From: a virus | Virus record (IMG/VR): IMGVR_UViG_3300031787_000029 | Location: 1 to 64,000 of that record | Reading direction: 5' to 3' (one strand) | DNA: 64,000 bases | In this document: piece after piece, positions 42,252-50,236 of the stretch | Layout of the letters: each line of letters opens with the position of its first letter | How positions within the stretch are numbered: the stretch's first letter is position 1 | Position numbers and translations under genes: made by a program | Notes under the pieces: model-generated | Databases searched by the model: none | What the model saw: the letters and a program-made list of their open reading frames with translations, nothing else | Told to the model about the DNA's origin: nothing

Positions 42252-43883
42252 ATGTGTGGTTTTGGTCTGGTATTATGTAAAAGAGATAAAATTGACTATG
42301 AGTTGATTCGTATTGCAGAAGATGATCTAGGTCTTCGTGGCCCATCTTCTGCGACTCACTATTTGAGTGAACAGGTTTATATGTATCAGTCAGTTCTTGC
42401 GATACAAACTGAACCTAAACATGAAAAGTCAATTGCAAATCTACCAATAAATTACAAAGTTACGTTGTATAACGGTGAGATTTATGATGAGACAAAATAC
42501 TCCAATGACACAGATTACATTAAAAAAGAAGAGTTAGAAAAAATTCTACTCAACTGCGACGGAATGTTTTCTGTTGCGAATGTGGAAAAACATGGATCGT
42601 ATTTCAACGTTGATGTTTATAGAGATGTGATTGGTGAAAAGAGGTGTTTTTACTACGATTCTCCTAGACTGTTTATCATATCCTCAACTCCATCTTTTAT
42701 TAAGGATGTGTTGGAAAAATATGGAGTTCCAATTAGAGTTAATAAAGTTGCTTTAAAAGATTACTTTTTAACAAGACATTACATCTCAAATTCCACTTCA
42801 ATTGAAGGAATTTATCAAGTACCGCCAGGCCATAAATTAACTTACAATAAACATTTAACTGTAGAAAGAGTTTGGTCTGGAAGAGATTATTTAAACACCG
42901 ATCTAATATTTGAACTCAAGAATAAAAGTCAGCATGATTACACATTACAGGTAAATGAGTTATTGTTAAAAACTTTGCAAAAGATGCAAAAGTCTGTCCT
43001 TCCACATGTAAAGGTGTATTCAGTAGTTTCTGGTGGTGTCGATTCTTCTATTGTTACTCATTTTTTAGAACAGGCTGGAGTGAATGTTGAACGTGCAATT
43101 ACTCTGACATTTAACCAAAAGGATCCTGTAGCTTTATCATCAAATAGACTATTCAAGAATCTTTCGTCTTTACAACTACAGAGAAACATTGATATTGATG
43201 AGTATTATGAATCTTACTTGGAATGTTTAAAGTTATGTTGTTCTCCGATTCCATCCCATGATTTCGCTTCTGCAAATATCATGTTTAGTATGGTCGAACC
43301 TGGATCAATACTTTATGGAGGAGAAGGTGCGGATGAATTGTTTTTGGGATACAAATATTACGAAAGTTCAAATAAATCCCAATATACACTACCGATCAGA
43401 AATAATTTTATTCTCTCATTTGAGAAAGAAATTGAAGAGGATTTTAATTATGTGAAAGACTTTTTTAAAAATCATGGATTTTCAGAAAGAGATTCTTCTA
43501 TCAAAGCTTGTTCTTATGTAGATTTCTTTCATCAGATGCCTAATGCAACATTAATGTCAACAGATCTTATTGGATCAAGTCATGGTATTGAGTGTAGGAC
43601 TCCCTTTACTCGTAAAGATATAGTAACTTTTGCTTTAAATTCTCCAGTTTCTTTACTTCTTGGTAAATCATCTTTAGTTAAACTATTTGAAACTTGCTTT
43701 AACACAGTTCCGTTTGAAAAACGAGGTTTCTGTGGACATCCTAACGAGATGTTAAGGTACTTGCCTAACGGGCTCTGCAAGTCTTATAGTACTTTTGGTA
43801 CGGATAGGTTTGAATCCTCTGACAGAGATATTGCATGGAAGTATATCAATACTGAATTTTTCTTAAATAATGTAGCTGGATAA
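42252..43883 (+). CDS. asnB: Glutamine-hydrolysing asparagine synthetase (AsnB-like)
   Basis: 543 residues. Starts MCGFG, giving the N-terminal nucleophile Cys for the class II glutaminase. LYNGEIYD (glutamine site) and GLRGP are seen. The ATP-pyrophosphatase motif SVVSGGVDSSIV is at about residue 255-266, followed by GGEGADELFLGY and the ECRTPF block. These are the AsnB landmarks, in order. Product may be asparagine or another amidated compound, since related enzymes amidate sugars or peptides in surface-polysaccharide and secondary pathways. Unusual company: tail fibre genes upstream, small early genes downstream. Confidence 0.9.
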   Translation: MCGFGLVLCKRDKIDYELIRIAEDDLGLRGPSSATHYLSEQVYMYQSVLAIQTEPKHEKSIANLPINYKVTLYNGEIYDETKYSNDTDYIKKEELEKILLNCDGMFSVANVEKHGSYFNVDVYRDVIGEKRCFYYDSPRLFIISSTPSFIKDVLEKYGVPIRVNKVALKDYFLTRHYISNSTSIEGIYQVPPGHKLTYNKHLTVERVWSGRDYLNTDLIFELKNKSQHDYTLQVNELLLKTLQKMQKSVLPHVKVYSVVSGGVDSSIVTHFLEQAGVNVERAITLTFNQKDPVALSSNRLFKNLSSLQLQRNIDIDEYYESYLECLKLCCSPIPSHDFASANIMFSMVEPGSILYGGEGADELFLGYKYYESSNKSQYTLPIRNNFILSFEKEIEEDFNYVKDFFKNHGFSERDSSIKACSYVDFFHQMPNATLMSTDLIGSSHGIECRTPFTRKDIVTFALNSPVSLLLGKSSLVKLFETCFNTVPFEKRGFCGHPNEMLRYLPNGLCKSYSTFGTDRFESSDRDIAWKYINTEFFLNNVAG

Positions 43884-43888
43884 GTAAC

Positions 43889-44290
43889 ATGGGGATGTTT
43901 GACTATTTCAGATCATCATACGATCTTGGTAAAGAATTTACGAATGTAGTATGTCAAACCAAGGATATTGAAGATGGTTATGGTGGCACAATGACCGATT
44001 ACTGGTTAGATCCCTCGGGAAAGTTGTGGTATCCAAGTTATAGTGGTTGTTATACGATGGAAATCTTTGAAGAAGATCATCCAAAGTATGATCCAAAACG
44101 TAAATGGATGAACTTTGAATGGGTTCGCACTGGCAGTCGTGGTAAAGTAATTCTGTGTTATATTACCAAATATATTGAAGTGTATCCAGAAAATTGGAAA
44201 GGTGAGTGGGAAGACTGGCCAAGAATGAGATTACACTTTAAGTATGGAATCATACAAGATTTCGAAAATGTCACAGGGAAATACAAATGA
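43889..44290 (+). CDS. Conserved cyanophage protein, 133 aa
   Basis: Begins MGMFDYFRSSYDLGKEF (ATG at 43895 is an alternative start). Aromatic-rich, with DYWLDPSGKLWYPSYSG and a beta-rich core. Such proteins are frequent in cyanophage small-gene regions. Four-base overlap with the next gene. Function unknown. Confidence 0.6.
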   Translation: MGMFDYFRSSYDLGKEFTNVVCQTKDIEDGYGGTMTDYWLDPSGKLWYPSYSGCYTMEIFEEDHPKYDPKRKWMNFEWVRTGSRGKVILCYITKYIEVYPENWKGEWEDWPRMRLHFKYGIIQDFENVTGKYK

Positions 44291-44667
44291 AATACCTACT
44301 TTTCTTACTACTACTTACTCCAACGCAAGTGTATTCACAACAAGTAAACGATTATCAAACTTGTACAAAGTATCGTGAAGTTTACACTCCTGGTTACTAT
44401 GATAGATATGGTAATTATGTACAAGGAAATGTTTCTACTCAGTCATACCAAGTCCCTTGCGGAAATGGACCCGTCAATTATCAGCCACGTAGAGTTGATA
44501 ATTATGGGAACAATTATTATCGCCGCGGTTACTGTAATCCTACTCAGGCGACCCTAGGCGCACTTCTAGGGGGTGGTGTGGGTGCTGCACTATCTAGAGG
44601 TGATGGACGTTGGTGGGCGATCCCTGTAGGCGCTGCCGTAGGTGGTACAATTTTTGGATGTAACTAA
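44287..44667 (+). CDS. Exported protein with glycine-zipper C-terminus, 126 aa
   Basis: Signal peptide MKYLLFLLLLTPTQVYSQ with likely cleavage after YS. A Tyr/Asn-rich middle (YYDRYGNYVQ, NYGNNYYRRG) is followed by a glycine-zipper segment LGALLGGGVGAALSRG and IPVGAAVGGTIFG. It resembles outer-membrane 2TM glycine-zipper lipoprotein-type proteins but has no lipobox. Probably acts in the host envelope. Confidence 0.65.
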   Translation: MKYLLFLLLLTPTQVYSQQVNDYQTCTKYREVYTPGYYDRYGNYVQGNVSTQSYQVPCGNGPVNYQPRRVDNYGNNYYRRGYCNPTQATLGALLGGGVGAALSRGDGRWWAIPVGAAVGGTIFGCN

Positions 44668-44669
44668 AA

Positions 44670-44942
44670 ATGAATTTAATTAATTTTAAACACCGTGAAG
44701 ACTTTGGACACGAATGGTATGTTCAGGTTCTAAATGCAAAAGGTTGGAGTTTGCTTCAAGCATCTGTAAGTTGGAATGATTATCCTGGATGGCCTTACAT
44801 CAAGATTAGTTCTGGAACTGGTTCTACTTTGAGTATTATGTTCTGGGCATATAAGTTTGGTTTTGATATTGGTATTATTGAACGCACTTGGAAGTGGGAT
44901 TACTTAGAGGAACTAGATGAAAACGAAACTGAACTGGATTGA
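44670..44942 (+). CDS. Small hypothetical protein, 90 aa
   Basis: Trp-rich globular protein (FGHEWYVQVLNAKGWSLLQ; WNDYPGWPYIK) with an acidic end. First gene of the small-gene array; overlaps the next by 26 bases. Unknown function. Confidence 0.5.
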   Translation: MNLINFKHREDFGHEWYVQVLNAKGWSLLQASVSWNDYPGWPYIKISSGTGSTLSIMFWAYKFGFDIGIIERTWKWDYLEELDENETELD

Positions 44943-45255
44943 GTATTATTTCGGTCACTGCTTCCAGACTGGTTGGAGGGAGATGTGGAACAACTTCAAG
45001 ATGTGGAGAGACCTCATTAGTGGAAATTATAAAGACTATGCCCTACTTTCAACTGATGACCCTTATGAAGAATGTTATCAATGGTTCTGGTGTAGTATCA
45101 ATATGGATGAAACTTATCCCAAAGAGTTTTTAGAATACTTGATGGAAATGTGTGATCGTATTGATCGTGGAGAAGAGAAATTGATTCCGTTGACTGAAGA
45201 TTTTATGGATGATTTGAAAAAAATGTTAGAAGAATCTAATGAAGAGGACACTTGA
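44917..45255 (+). CDS. Small hypothetical protein, 112 aa
   Basis: Aromatic N-terminal half (EMWNNFKMWRDLISG) and acidic helical C-terminus. Its end coincides with the first copy of the repeated element at 45246. Unknown function. Confidence 0.5.
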   Translation: MKTKLNWIEYYFGHCFQTGWREMWNNFKMWRDLISGNYKDYALLSTDDPYEECYQWFWCSINMDETYPKEFLEYLMEMCDRIDRGEEKLIPLTEDFMDDLKKMLEESNEEDT

Positions 45256-45262
45256 GGAACTG
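45246..45262 (+). repeat. Repeated element, copy 1 (diverged)
   Basis: Sequence ggacacttgaggaactg, one mismatch from two longer copies near 48875 and 49284. Here GGACA can pair with the TGTCC just downstream. It overlaps the end of the 112-aa gene and precedes the promoter at 45274. Confidence 0.65.
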
Positions 45263-45273
45263 TCCATCGACCC

Positions 45274-45302
45274 TTGACTTTTACAACCAGAATCTTTATA
45301 GT
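45274..45302 (+). promoter_or_regulatory. Sigma70-type promoter (TTGACT-17-TATAGT)
   Basis: -35 TTGACT (45274-45279), 17-bp spacer, -10 TATAGT (45297-45302), 23 bases before the ATG at 45325. Probably the early promoter for the small-gene array downstream. Confidence 0.7.
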
Positions 45303-45324
45303 ATGAATATACAAATCTAGATCA

Positions 45325-45882
45325 ATGACTTACAAAGCAACACTGAAAGTTCACTTTGATACTGAATGGACTCCTAGTTATGGTGGGTCTGGAATCTATG
45401 ATGATGAAACTCTTCCAGAGGAACATTATACCTTTGAGATTCCTTGTCATGACATCAATACCATTCAACTGTTCCGTTTCTTTGGAAATATTGCCCGAAC
45501 AATGGGGCACTGTGAACAAGGTATTATGAAAGGAGCTTGTTCACTTGCATTTAATGATATGCGTGGTGAAGAAGAAATGCGTAAGGTTGCTGAAGAGTTT
45601 GATATGAAACTTGCAGAAGATTATGCAAAAGAGTTTCGTAAGTTGGAAGATGAAATTTATGATCTGAAAGCTAAACTTTCTCGTCTCGAACAACCTGAGA
45701 ATTCTCAATATACTGATGAAGAAATGGCAGCCATTACTCATCAGGAATGGAAAGGTCTTGTTCCTGGTAGCAATTCTGCTGTGATGAAGGGATGTAAGTG
45801 TCCTGTAATGGATAACGAAGAGATGCCTGAAGATCGTAAATGGGTAAATGGCGACTGCCCTCTACATGGTAAACAAAAATGA
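45325..45882 (+). CDS. Hypothetical protein with Cys-rich C-terminus, 185 aa
   Basis: The beta-rich start (MTYKATLKVHFDTEWTPSYG) is followed by a helical region and a C-terminal knuckle GCKCPVMDNEE...GDCPLHG that could hold zinc. First gene after the promoter; ATGA overlap with the next gene. Confidence 0.55.
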   Translation: MTYKATLKVHFDTEWTPSYGGSGIYDDETLPEEHYTFEIPCHDINTIQLFRFFGNIARTMGHCEQGIMKGACSLAFNDMRGEEEMRKVAEEFDMKLAEDYAKEFRKLEDEIYDLKAKLSRLEQPENSQYTDEEMAAITHQEWKGLVPGSNSAVMKGCKCPVMDNEEMPEDRKWVNGDCPLHGKQK

Positions 45883-46064
45883 AACCTAACTTTCGTAAAG
45901 TCCTTAGTATGGCCCTTGAAGAAGGTGTCAGGTATGGATACAATCGTGCCCACAAACATGTAGAGAATCCACACGAAGATGCAGTGGTTGATCTAGTGGT
46001 TGAGGGTGCAATGAACTCTATCTACGAATGGTTTGAATTTGAGGAGAATCATGTCTCTGATTGA
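45879..46064 (+). CDS. Conserved cyanophage protein, 61 aa
   Basis: Helical; contains EEGVRYGYNRAHKHVENP, a pattern familiar from many cyanophage and other phage small proteins. Overlaps neighbours on both sides. Function unknown. Confidence 0.6.
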   Translation: MKPNFRKVLSMALEEGVRYGYNRAHKHVENPHEDAVVDLVVEGAMNSIYEWFEFEENHVSD

Positions 46065-46398
46065 CACAATTAATCATTTCATTCAAGACCAAGAAGGACA
46101 TCTTCAGTGTCTTGAATGGGATATTCGTGAAGAAACTAATCAAGAAGAACCACAACTTGATTGGTATTGTGAAGAGTATGACCTGTGTAAAGAACGCATA
46201 GAACATCTACAACAAATCAAATCTGAACTTGCTCGTCTTCAACGCTATGATGATGAACTTTCATCTGTAATGCCTGAGGACTACAAAGATTGGTGGCAGA
46301 ACTCTAAGGAAGAGTGGCCTGAGGTTGCTAAAGGTTCTATTGAGAATCTACGTGAACGTGAAGAACTTGCTTGGAAACAACTGGAGGCACAACAATGA
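46051..46398 (+). CDS. Helical protein, 115 aa (IREET paralogue family)
   Basis: Start at ATG 46051 after a GAGGAGAAT ribosome-binding site within the preceding gene. Its first half (SLIDTINHFIQDQEGHLQ, LEWDIREETN) is related to the 64-residue protein at 50906, marking an internal duplication. Function unknown. Confidence 0.55.
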   Translation: MSLIDTINHFIQDQEGHLQCLEWDIREETNQEEPQLDWYCEEYDLCKERIEHLQQIKSELARLQRYDDELSSVMPEDYKDWWQNSKEEWPEVAKGSIENLREREELAWKQLEAQQ

Positions 46399-46745
46399 GC
46401 GGCGGACACTTTAATGATTGTGGTTACGATTACTACAAGGTAGCACAGTTTGCTGATGAGTTGGAAGTAGAAATCCAAAACAACAACAAAAAACTGGATG
46501 AATATGAGTATGCTCCCAATTTTTCACCAGAAACTATCAAGTATTTGAGGAAGCAACTTCGTCAGATGCGTAAGGTAGCAGAGATCATGAGGCATATTGA
46601 TTATCTGTATTCTGGTGATCATGGTGAAGATAGTTTTATGCATCGTGTAAAAGAAGTAGAGAAACACTGGGAGGAGATTGAAGAGATAGTTACACGCATG
46701 GATAATCATCCAGATGGATGGAATGAAACTGGAGACGGTGTGTGA
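46395..46745 (+). CDS. Conserved helical protein, 116 aa
   Basis: Start ATG 46395 (ATGA overlap) giving MSGGHFNDCGYDYYKVAQF. A protein starting MSGGHF with the same tyrosine/aspartate pattern is widespread in phages. Helical core; unknown role. Confidence 0.6.
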   Translation: MSGGHFNDCGYDYYKVAQFADELEVEIQNNNKKLDEYEYAPNFSPETIKYLRKQLRQMRKVAEIMRHIDYLYSGDHGEDSFMHRVKEVEKHWEEIEEIVTRMDNHPDGWNETGDGV

Positions 46746-46864
46746 AACTTCCATATGTGCTAAAATCGTGGTATTATCACATCACAGGATACTGGGAGAA
46801 GAAACTACCACATCTGCCTGGTGCTAATTCTAAACAATTTTGGAACATTATTAACGGTAATTGA
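46742..46864 (+). CDS. Tiny basic protein, 40 aa
   Basis: GTG start overlapping the previous stop (GTGA). Aromatic and basic (VLKSWYYHITGYWEKKL). Two bases before the next ATG. Supported by packing alone. Confidence 0.35.
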   Translation: MKLPYVLKSWYYHITGYWEKKLPHLPGANSKQFWNIINGN

Positions 46865-46866
46865 TT

Positions 46867-47052
46867 ATGGTTGAGAAAGTAAAGTTTGTAACGGTCACTC
46901 GTGTGATTGATGACCGCAAAGGTATTCATTACCTGGATGCTATTGATGAGAATGGTATCCACTGGACTGCTGAATTGGATAACAAACAAGAGAAATGGTT
47001 AGTATATACTAAACTATGGACTAGAGATCCTCAACATCCTTACGATTTATGA
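46867..47052 (+). CDS. Small beta-rich protein, 61 aa
   Basis: Start ATG 46867 (an in-frame TTG six bases upstream is less likely). Alternating strands (VKFVTVTRVIDDRKG, HYLDAIDENGIHWTAEL) suggest a small beta sheet. Unknown function. Confidence 0.5.
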   Translation: MVEKVKFVTVTRVIDDRKGIHYLDAIDENGIHWTAELDNKQEKWLVYTKLWTRDPQHPYDL

Positions 47053-47267
47053 AAAACTATCGTATCAAAAAAGTAACAGACGGACACTCAACCAGATATT
47101 ATCCACAACACAAAAGATATGGATTGTTTTGGTATAATCTATTTGTAGATGAATATAGGGATGGTGATTATTCTACATTTGAAGAAGCACAGTGGCACCT
47201 TTGCAACTATTTGAGAGAACCTGTGATAGAATATTTGTCCTTTGATTGTGATTGTGGAGAAAACTAA
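47049..47267 (+). CDS. Small aromatic protein, 72 aa
   Basis: Begins MKNYRIKKVTDGHSTRYYPQ. The FDCDCGEN end and EEAQWHLCNYL segment resemble the gene at 47586 (EEAQEAIRLLR), suggesting a small family that carries a query-like beta strand plus helix. ATGA overlap upstream. Confidence 0.5.
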   Translation: MKNYRIKKVTDGHSTRYYPQHKRYGLFWYNLFVDEYRDGDYSTFEEAQWHLCNYLREPVIEYLSFDCDCGEN

Positions 47268-47368
47268 TGACTGAATGTGTGTCTGACCCAAAAACTTGGA
47301 TTGATGTGGCTCAACTAGCAGTTTTTATGGTTCCTGTCTCCATTTTTCTTTGGAGAGTATCACAATAA
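47267..47368 (+). CDS. Tiny membrane peptide, 33 aa
   Basis: TAATG overlap with the previous stop and with the next start. One hydrophobic helix, VAQLAVFMVPVSIFLW, preceded by a polar N-terminus. Probable single-pass inner-membrane peptide. Confidence 0.45.
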   Translation: MTECVSDPKTWIDVAQLAVFMVPVSIFLWRVSQ

Positions 47369-47586
47369 TGACCGACCTAAAACTCTGTAAGGATTGTAAG
47401 CACTACAAGAAAGATTGGTTTGAGCATCTTACTGGTGGTGGAGACCGATTTGATATGTGCCTCAATCCAGTAGTGAGTGGCAATCTGGTGACTGGAAAAG
47501 TCAAAGGTGGTCGTTTTTGTGATATGATGAGATTGCCTTATGGTAGATGTGGTAATGAAGGTAAGTATTGGGAGGCACGGAAATAA
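47368..47586 (+). CDS. Cys-rich zinc-finger-like protein, 72 aa
   Basis: Start ATG 47368 (the upstream in-frame extension lies inside the membrane-peptide gene). Cysteines: LCKDCKHY, MCLNP, RFCDMMR and GRCGNEG, a likely zinc-binding set. Common type in phage small-gene regions. Confidence 0.6.
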   Translation: MTDLKLCKDCKHYKKDWFEHLTGGGDRFDMCLNPVVSGNLVTGKVKGGRFCDMMRLPYGRCGNEGKYWEARK

Positions 47587-47789
47587 TGAAAGTTTATGAT
47601 TACCGAATTGTAGAAGACCTCAATTTAAAAACTTTGAAACCTTATTTTTTCATTCAGTATTATCATCTTGCTGAAAAAAAATATATTCTTCACTCAGATG
47701 CTACATTCCAAACACTTCAAGAAGCACAAGAAGCAATACGACTACTGAGAAAATACAACGAACCTGTGTATCATTATGTTGAGGATTGA
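47586..47789 (+). CDS. Small protein, 67 aa
   Basis: Start ATG 47586 overlapping the previous stop (TAATG). Beta-rich N-terminus then helix (TLQEAQEAIRLLRKYNEP). Related in layout to the gene at 47049. Unknown function. Confidence 0.5.
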   Translation: MKVYDYRIVEDLNLKTLKPYFFIQYYHLAEKKYILHSDATFQTLQEAQEAIRLLRKYNEPVYHYVED

Positions 47790-47790
47790 A

Positions 47791-47964
47791 ATGATTGAAA
47801 CTAAACCAATTACGAACAGAAGACCAACAAAAGAAGATGCTAATGGATTTGGGTTAGTTCAGTATTATCGTAATGATTTTGGTGTATGGGGATATGATTA
47901 CTGGTATAATGTAAGAACCGATGGTTGGGCACACACATCAAATTGGAGACCTCAAAATGATTGA
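47791..47964 (+). CDS. Small aromatic protein, 57 aa
   Basis: Start ATG 47791 preceded by GAGGATT; a longer in-frame start at 47776 would overlap the upstream gene. Trp/Tyr-rich (FGVWGYDYWYNVRTDGW). Unknown function. Confidence 0.45.
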   Translation: MIETKPITNRRPTKEDANGFGLVQYYRNDFGVWGYDYWYNVRTDGWAHTSNWRPQND

Positions 47965-48127
47965 AATTACCAAAAACTACAAACTCACACTCACAGAAGA
48001 CCAAGCACGACAACTCCATTCTATGCTAAAAGCTAATAAGGAACTATTGGATATTGGGTCTGGGTATGACGAACTGCGACCACTTTATCGGGAACTAAAA
48101 GAACTCTTTGATAATGGGATACGATGA
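47957..48127 (+). CDS. Small helical protein, 56 aa
   Basis: Start ATG 47957. Sequence KLTLTEDQARQLHSMLKANK then a second helix (LYRELKELFDNGIR), a helical hairpin. Overlaps both neighbours. Confidence 0.5.
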   Translation: MIEITKNYKLTLTEDQARQLHSMLKANKELLDIGSGYDELRPLYRELKELFDNGIR

Positions 48128-48300
48128 TTGAACCAACAGATACAGAAATCCTTGAGTTTCTACTCAATCAGTTCAAACCACATTCTCTTAAAATGAATGG
48201 TGAGAGTGATTGGGTGTTTATTAATAGTGGATTTCCTATGAATAGAGCAAAAGGTAAAAGTGCCCGTGATGCTGTGATTGCTGCTATGGAGGCAAAATGA
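48124..48300 (+). CDS. Small helical protein, 58 aa
   Basis: ATGA overlap with the gene before and after. Helix-strand-helix look (TEILEFLLNQFKPHSLKMNG; SARDAVIAAMEAK). Unknown function. Confidence 0.5.
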   Translation: MIEPTDTEILEFLLNQFKPHSLKMNGESDWVFINSGFPMNRAKGKSARDAVIAAMEAK

Positions 48301-48884
48301 CTGAAAGACTAAATCATAATCTTAATGTAGATACAATCAAAACAATTAAAGATGTGAAGAATATCTTTGATACTATGGAATTGGTTGCTTCTATGGATAA
48401 AGATAATCCAAAATATGAAGTCGCAAAGGAATACTTTACAATTCCTTATGTTCCACCTGAACTTAAATTACCAACACCACGCAAGAGTATTGAAGAAATC
48501 CAACAAGAACTGGATGAGAAGATTGATGCTCTCATAAAGGCAACAAAAGAAAAGTTTGATTGTTCCCAATATTTTGCTGGAAAAAGATATAACGAAAAGT
48601 TTGATAGGATTATTCAGGACTTTGAGTATGCGAAGGAACACGGAAGCTTTCCACAAAAACTTACTCTTGGTTACTCCAAGTTTGATTACTCCAATTTTGT
48701 TGTGACTGGTAGTTCTGTGGAATCCTCTTTTGTAATCAAACAGGGGAAAACCCACGAAGGTTATTATACGAATGGAAACCGTAGATATTTGAAGTATTAT
48801 ATGCCTGATAAACCGAATATGATTGTTCGTTTCTTTATGAAAACTTGTTTGGGCTTTGTGTGGGTTGATGAGAAGGACACTTGA
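48297..48884 (+). CDS. Hypothetical protein, 195 aa
   Basis: One of the longer proteins of the array. Helical N-terminal two-thirds (SIEEIQQELDEKIDALIKAT) and a basic, Tyr-rich C-terminal part (GYYTNGNRRYLKYYMPDKP). Its last codons run into the repeated element at 48875. Unknown function. Confidence 0.5.
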   Translation: MTERLNHNLNVDTIKTIKDVKNIFDTMELVASMDKDNPKYEVAKEYFTIPYVPPELKLPTPRKSIEEIQQELDEKIDALIKATKEKFDCSQYFAGKRYNEKFDRIIQDFEYAKEHGSFPQKLTLGYSKFDYSNFVVTGSSVESSFVIKQGKTHEGYYTNGNRRYLKYYMPDKPNMIVRFFMKTCLGFVWVDEKDT

Positions 48885-48931
48885 AGAACTGGCACAGGGA
48901 GACCCCACAAGGTCTCCTATTGGTCTATAAT
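48875..48931 (+). promoter_or_regulatory. Repeated element copy 2 with hairpin and TATAAT
   Basis: A 26-nt repeat starts at 48875 (ggacacttgaagaactgg, continuing cacaggga). It is followed by the hairpin GGAGACC-ccacaa-GGTCTCC (48898-48917) and then TATAATACTCTCATA from 48926. The next gene starts at 48954. Probably an end-of-operon plus promoter unit. No good -35 is seen at 17 bp, so the repeat may bind an activator. Confidence 0.6.
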
Positions 48932-48953
48932 ACTCTCATAAGCAACCAAACCG

Positions 48954-49283
48954 ATGATTGACCTCTCTCAACTGAATGTAGAACAACTCAAAGAACTTGA
49001 ACTTCAAATTCAGAAACATAAGGAACAACAGAAGACAAAGGATGCTCTGGAAAATCTACAAGGTTATAAAGTAACTTTTTATATTAGGTTTGACCCTGAA
49101 AAGCATAAGGATCACGATATGCTTACAAATAAAGGGAAACTTGACCCGAACATTTTTGCTGATTATCTGTGTGATAATCTTGTTACAGACCTGATTAGGG
49201 ATTTTGAATTGTATGGTTATGAGGATGTGAGTTATCCTAATGTGGAAGTAGCAACAAAACAAGAAATTGAAGAGAAGTTTTGA
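48954..49283 (+). CDS. Hypothetical protein, 109 aa
   Basis: Helical start (LSQLNVEQLKELELQIQKHK), then a beta-rich part (YKVTFYIRFDPEKHKDHD). Follows the promoter-like repeat at 48875 and ends exactly where the next copy begins. Unknown function. Confidence 0.5.
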   Translation: MIDLSQLNVEQLKELELQIQKHKEQQKTKDALENLQGYKVTFYIRFDPEKHKDHDMLTNKGKLDPNIFADYLCDNLVTDLIRDFELYGYEDVSYPNVEVATKQEIEEKF

Positions 49284-49340
49284 GGACACTTGAAGAACTG
49301 GCACAGGGACACTCCAAAGCCCCCTGTGATGCCTTATAAT
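49284..49340 (+). promoter_or_regulatory. Repeated element copy 3 with hairpin and TATAAT
   Basis: Same 26-nt repeat as at 48875 (identical as read), a CAGGG...CCCTG stem, then TATAATACTCTCATA from 49335. The distance from repeat to TATAAT equals that in copy 2. Next start codon at 49365. Confidence 0.6.
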
Positions 49341-49364
49341 ACTCTCATACACAAAGGAACTCCA

Positions 49365-49586
49365 ATGACTATTGAAATCACCAACCAAGTTCGTATTCAA
49401 CAATACGAAGATTTTTGGTATACAGTAGAAGACACTCACCTTGATGTGGGATGTGATGGTTGCACCATTTCTTATTGGGTATATGATGTTGAGAAAGGTG
49501 ATAAACGAGTACAACACATTTGTATGAATGAAGAACAAGCACTTGCTATTGCTGATGCCATCTACAAACTCTTCAAGAAGGACTGA
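49365..49586 (+). CDS. Small beta/alpha protein, 73 aa
   Basis: Start ATG 49365 downstream of the repeat/TATAAT unit; the longer open frame reaches into the repeat. Ends in helix EEQALAIADAIYKLFKKD. Beta-rich, cysteine pair GCDGC. Unknown function. Confidence 0.55.
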   Translation: MTIEITNQVRIQQYEDFWYTVEDTHLDVGCDGCTISYWVYDVEKGDKRVQHICMNEEQALAIADAIYKLFKKD

Positions 49587-49587
49587 G

Positions 49588-49782
49588 ATGATGACTGAAG
49601 AACAAATCCTACAACTTGCTGAAAATTATCTAACTTTTGAAAAGTGGAATGATATTTGTTGGAAGGCAGATACTCTACAACTTTTGAACTTTGCCCGAGC
49701 AATGTATGATGAAGGTTATGACTATGGATATGATGAAGGTTACAGTAATTGTTCTATTGATATGGGAGATGAGAATGTATGA
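49588..49782 (+). CDS. Small acidic protein, 64 aa (MTxEQIL family)
   Basis: ATG 49588 (or 49591). MTEEQILQLAENYLTF start and YDEGYDYGYDEGY tail. It is related to the 72-residue protein at 50018 (MTDAQILKLAKSCGF; GYDEGWE), so the pair is a local duplication. Confidence 0.5.
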   Translation: MMTEEQILQLAENYLTFEKWNDICWKADTLQLLNFARAMYDEGYDYGYDEGYSNCSIDMGDENV

Positions 49783-50018
49783 CTAAACTTTCTACACAAA
49801 CACAAGCAATCATAGATGCTGCCGATGAAGTATTTTCTCACGGAGGAACAATTAGAGAGGGTTTTGCTGCTTCTCTTCGTGTTCTTGCTGATAATGTTGC
49901 CCCTGAAAATTATGCCTGTTTTTCGGGGCATAGAGAATGGGATGAAGCACTTGAAACAAGAAATGAAAGTATTCGTGAGGCAATTTTAGATATTGCTACT
50001 GAATTGGAGCAAACCTGA
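49779..50018 (+). CDS. Helical protein, 79 aa (MTKLS family)
   Basis: MTKLSTQTQAIIDAADEVF then ASLRVLADNV and ILDIATELEQ. The same MTKLS...AxxxLRxL...I.DELE plan recurs at 51097, 53189 and 54063. This paralogue family is common in cyanophages. Function unknown. Confidence 0.55.
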   Translation: MTKLSTQTQAIIDAADEVFSHGGTIREGFAASLRVLADNVAPENYACFSGHREWDEALETRNESIREAILDIATELEQT

Positions 50019-50236
50019 TGACTGACGCACAAATCCTAAAACTTGCTAAATCCTGTGGGTTTGATACATTCGTGGGTGAAAAAGATGATGGGACAAACTC
50101 CGATTACTGGGAGTGTTGGGAACGACAACTCTTGAAGTTTGCTGCTCTAATCTACACAGAAGGCTTCAAAGTGGGTTATGATGAAGGTTGGGAAAGAAGT
50201 AATGTAAGCACCAAATGGAGTTCTGATGATGACTAA
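50018..50236 (+). CDS. Small acidic protein, 72 aa (MTxEQIL family)
   Basis: Paralogue of the protein at 49588: MTDAQILKLAKSCGFDTFVG, RQLLKFAALIYTEGF and GYDEGWE. TGATG-type coupling with neighbours. Unknown function. Confidence 0.5.
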   Translation: MTDAQILKLAKSCGFDTFVGEKDDGTNSDYWECWERQLLKFAALIYTEGFKVGYDEGWERSNVSTKWSSDDD

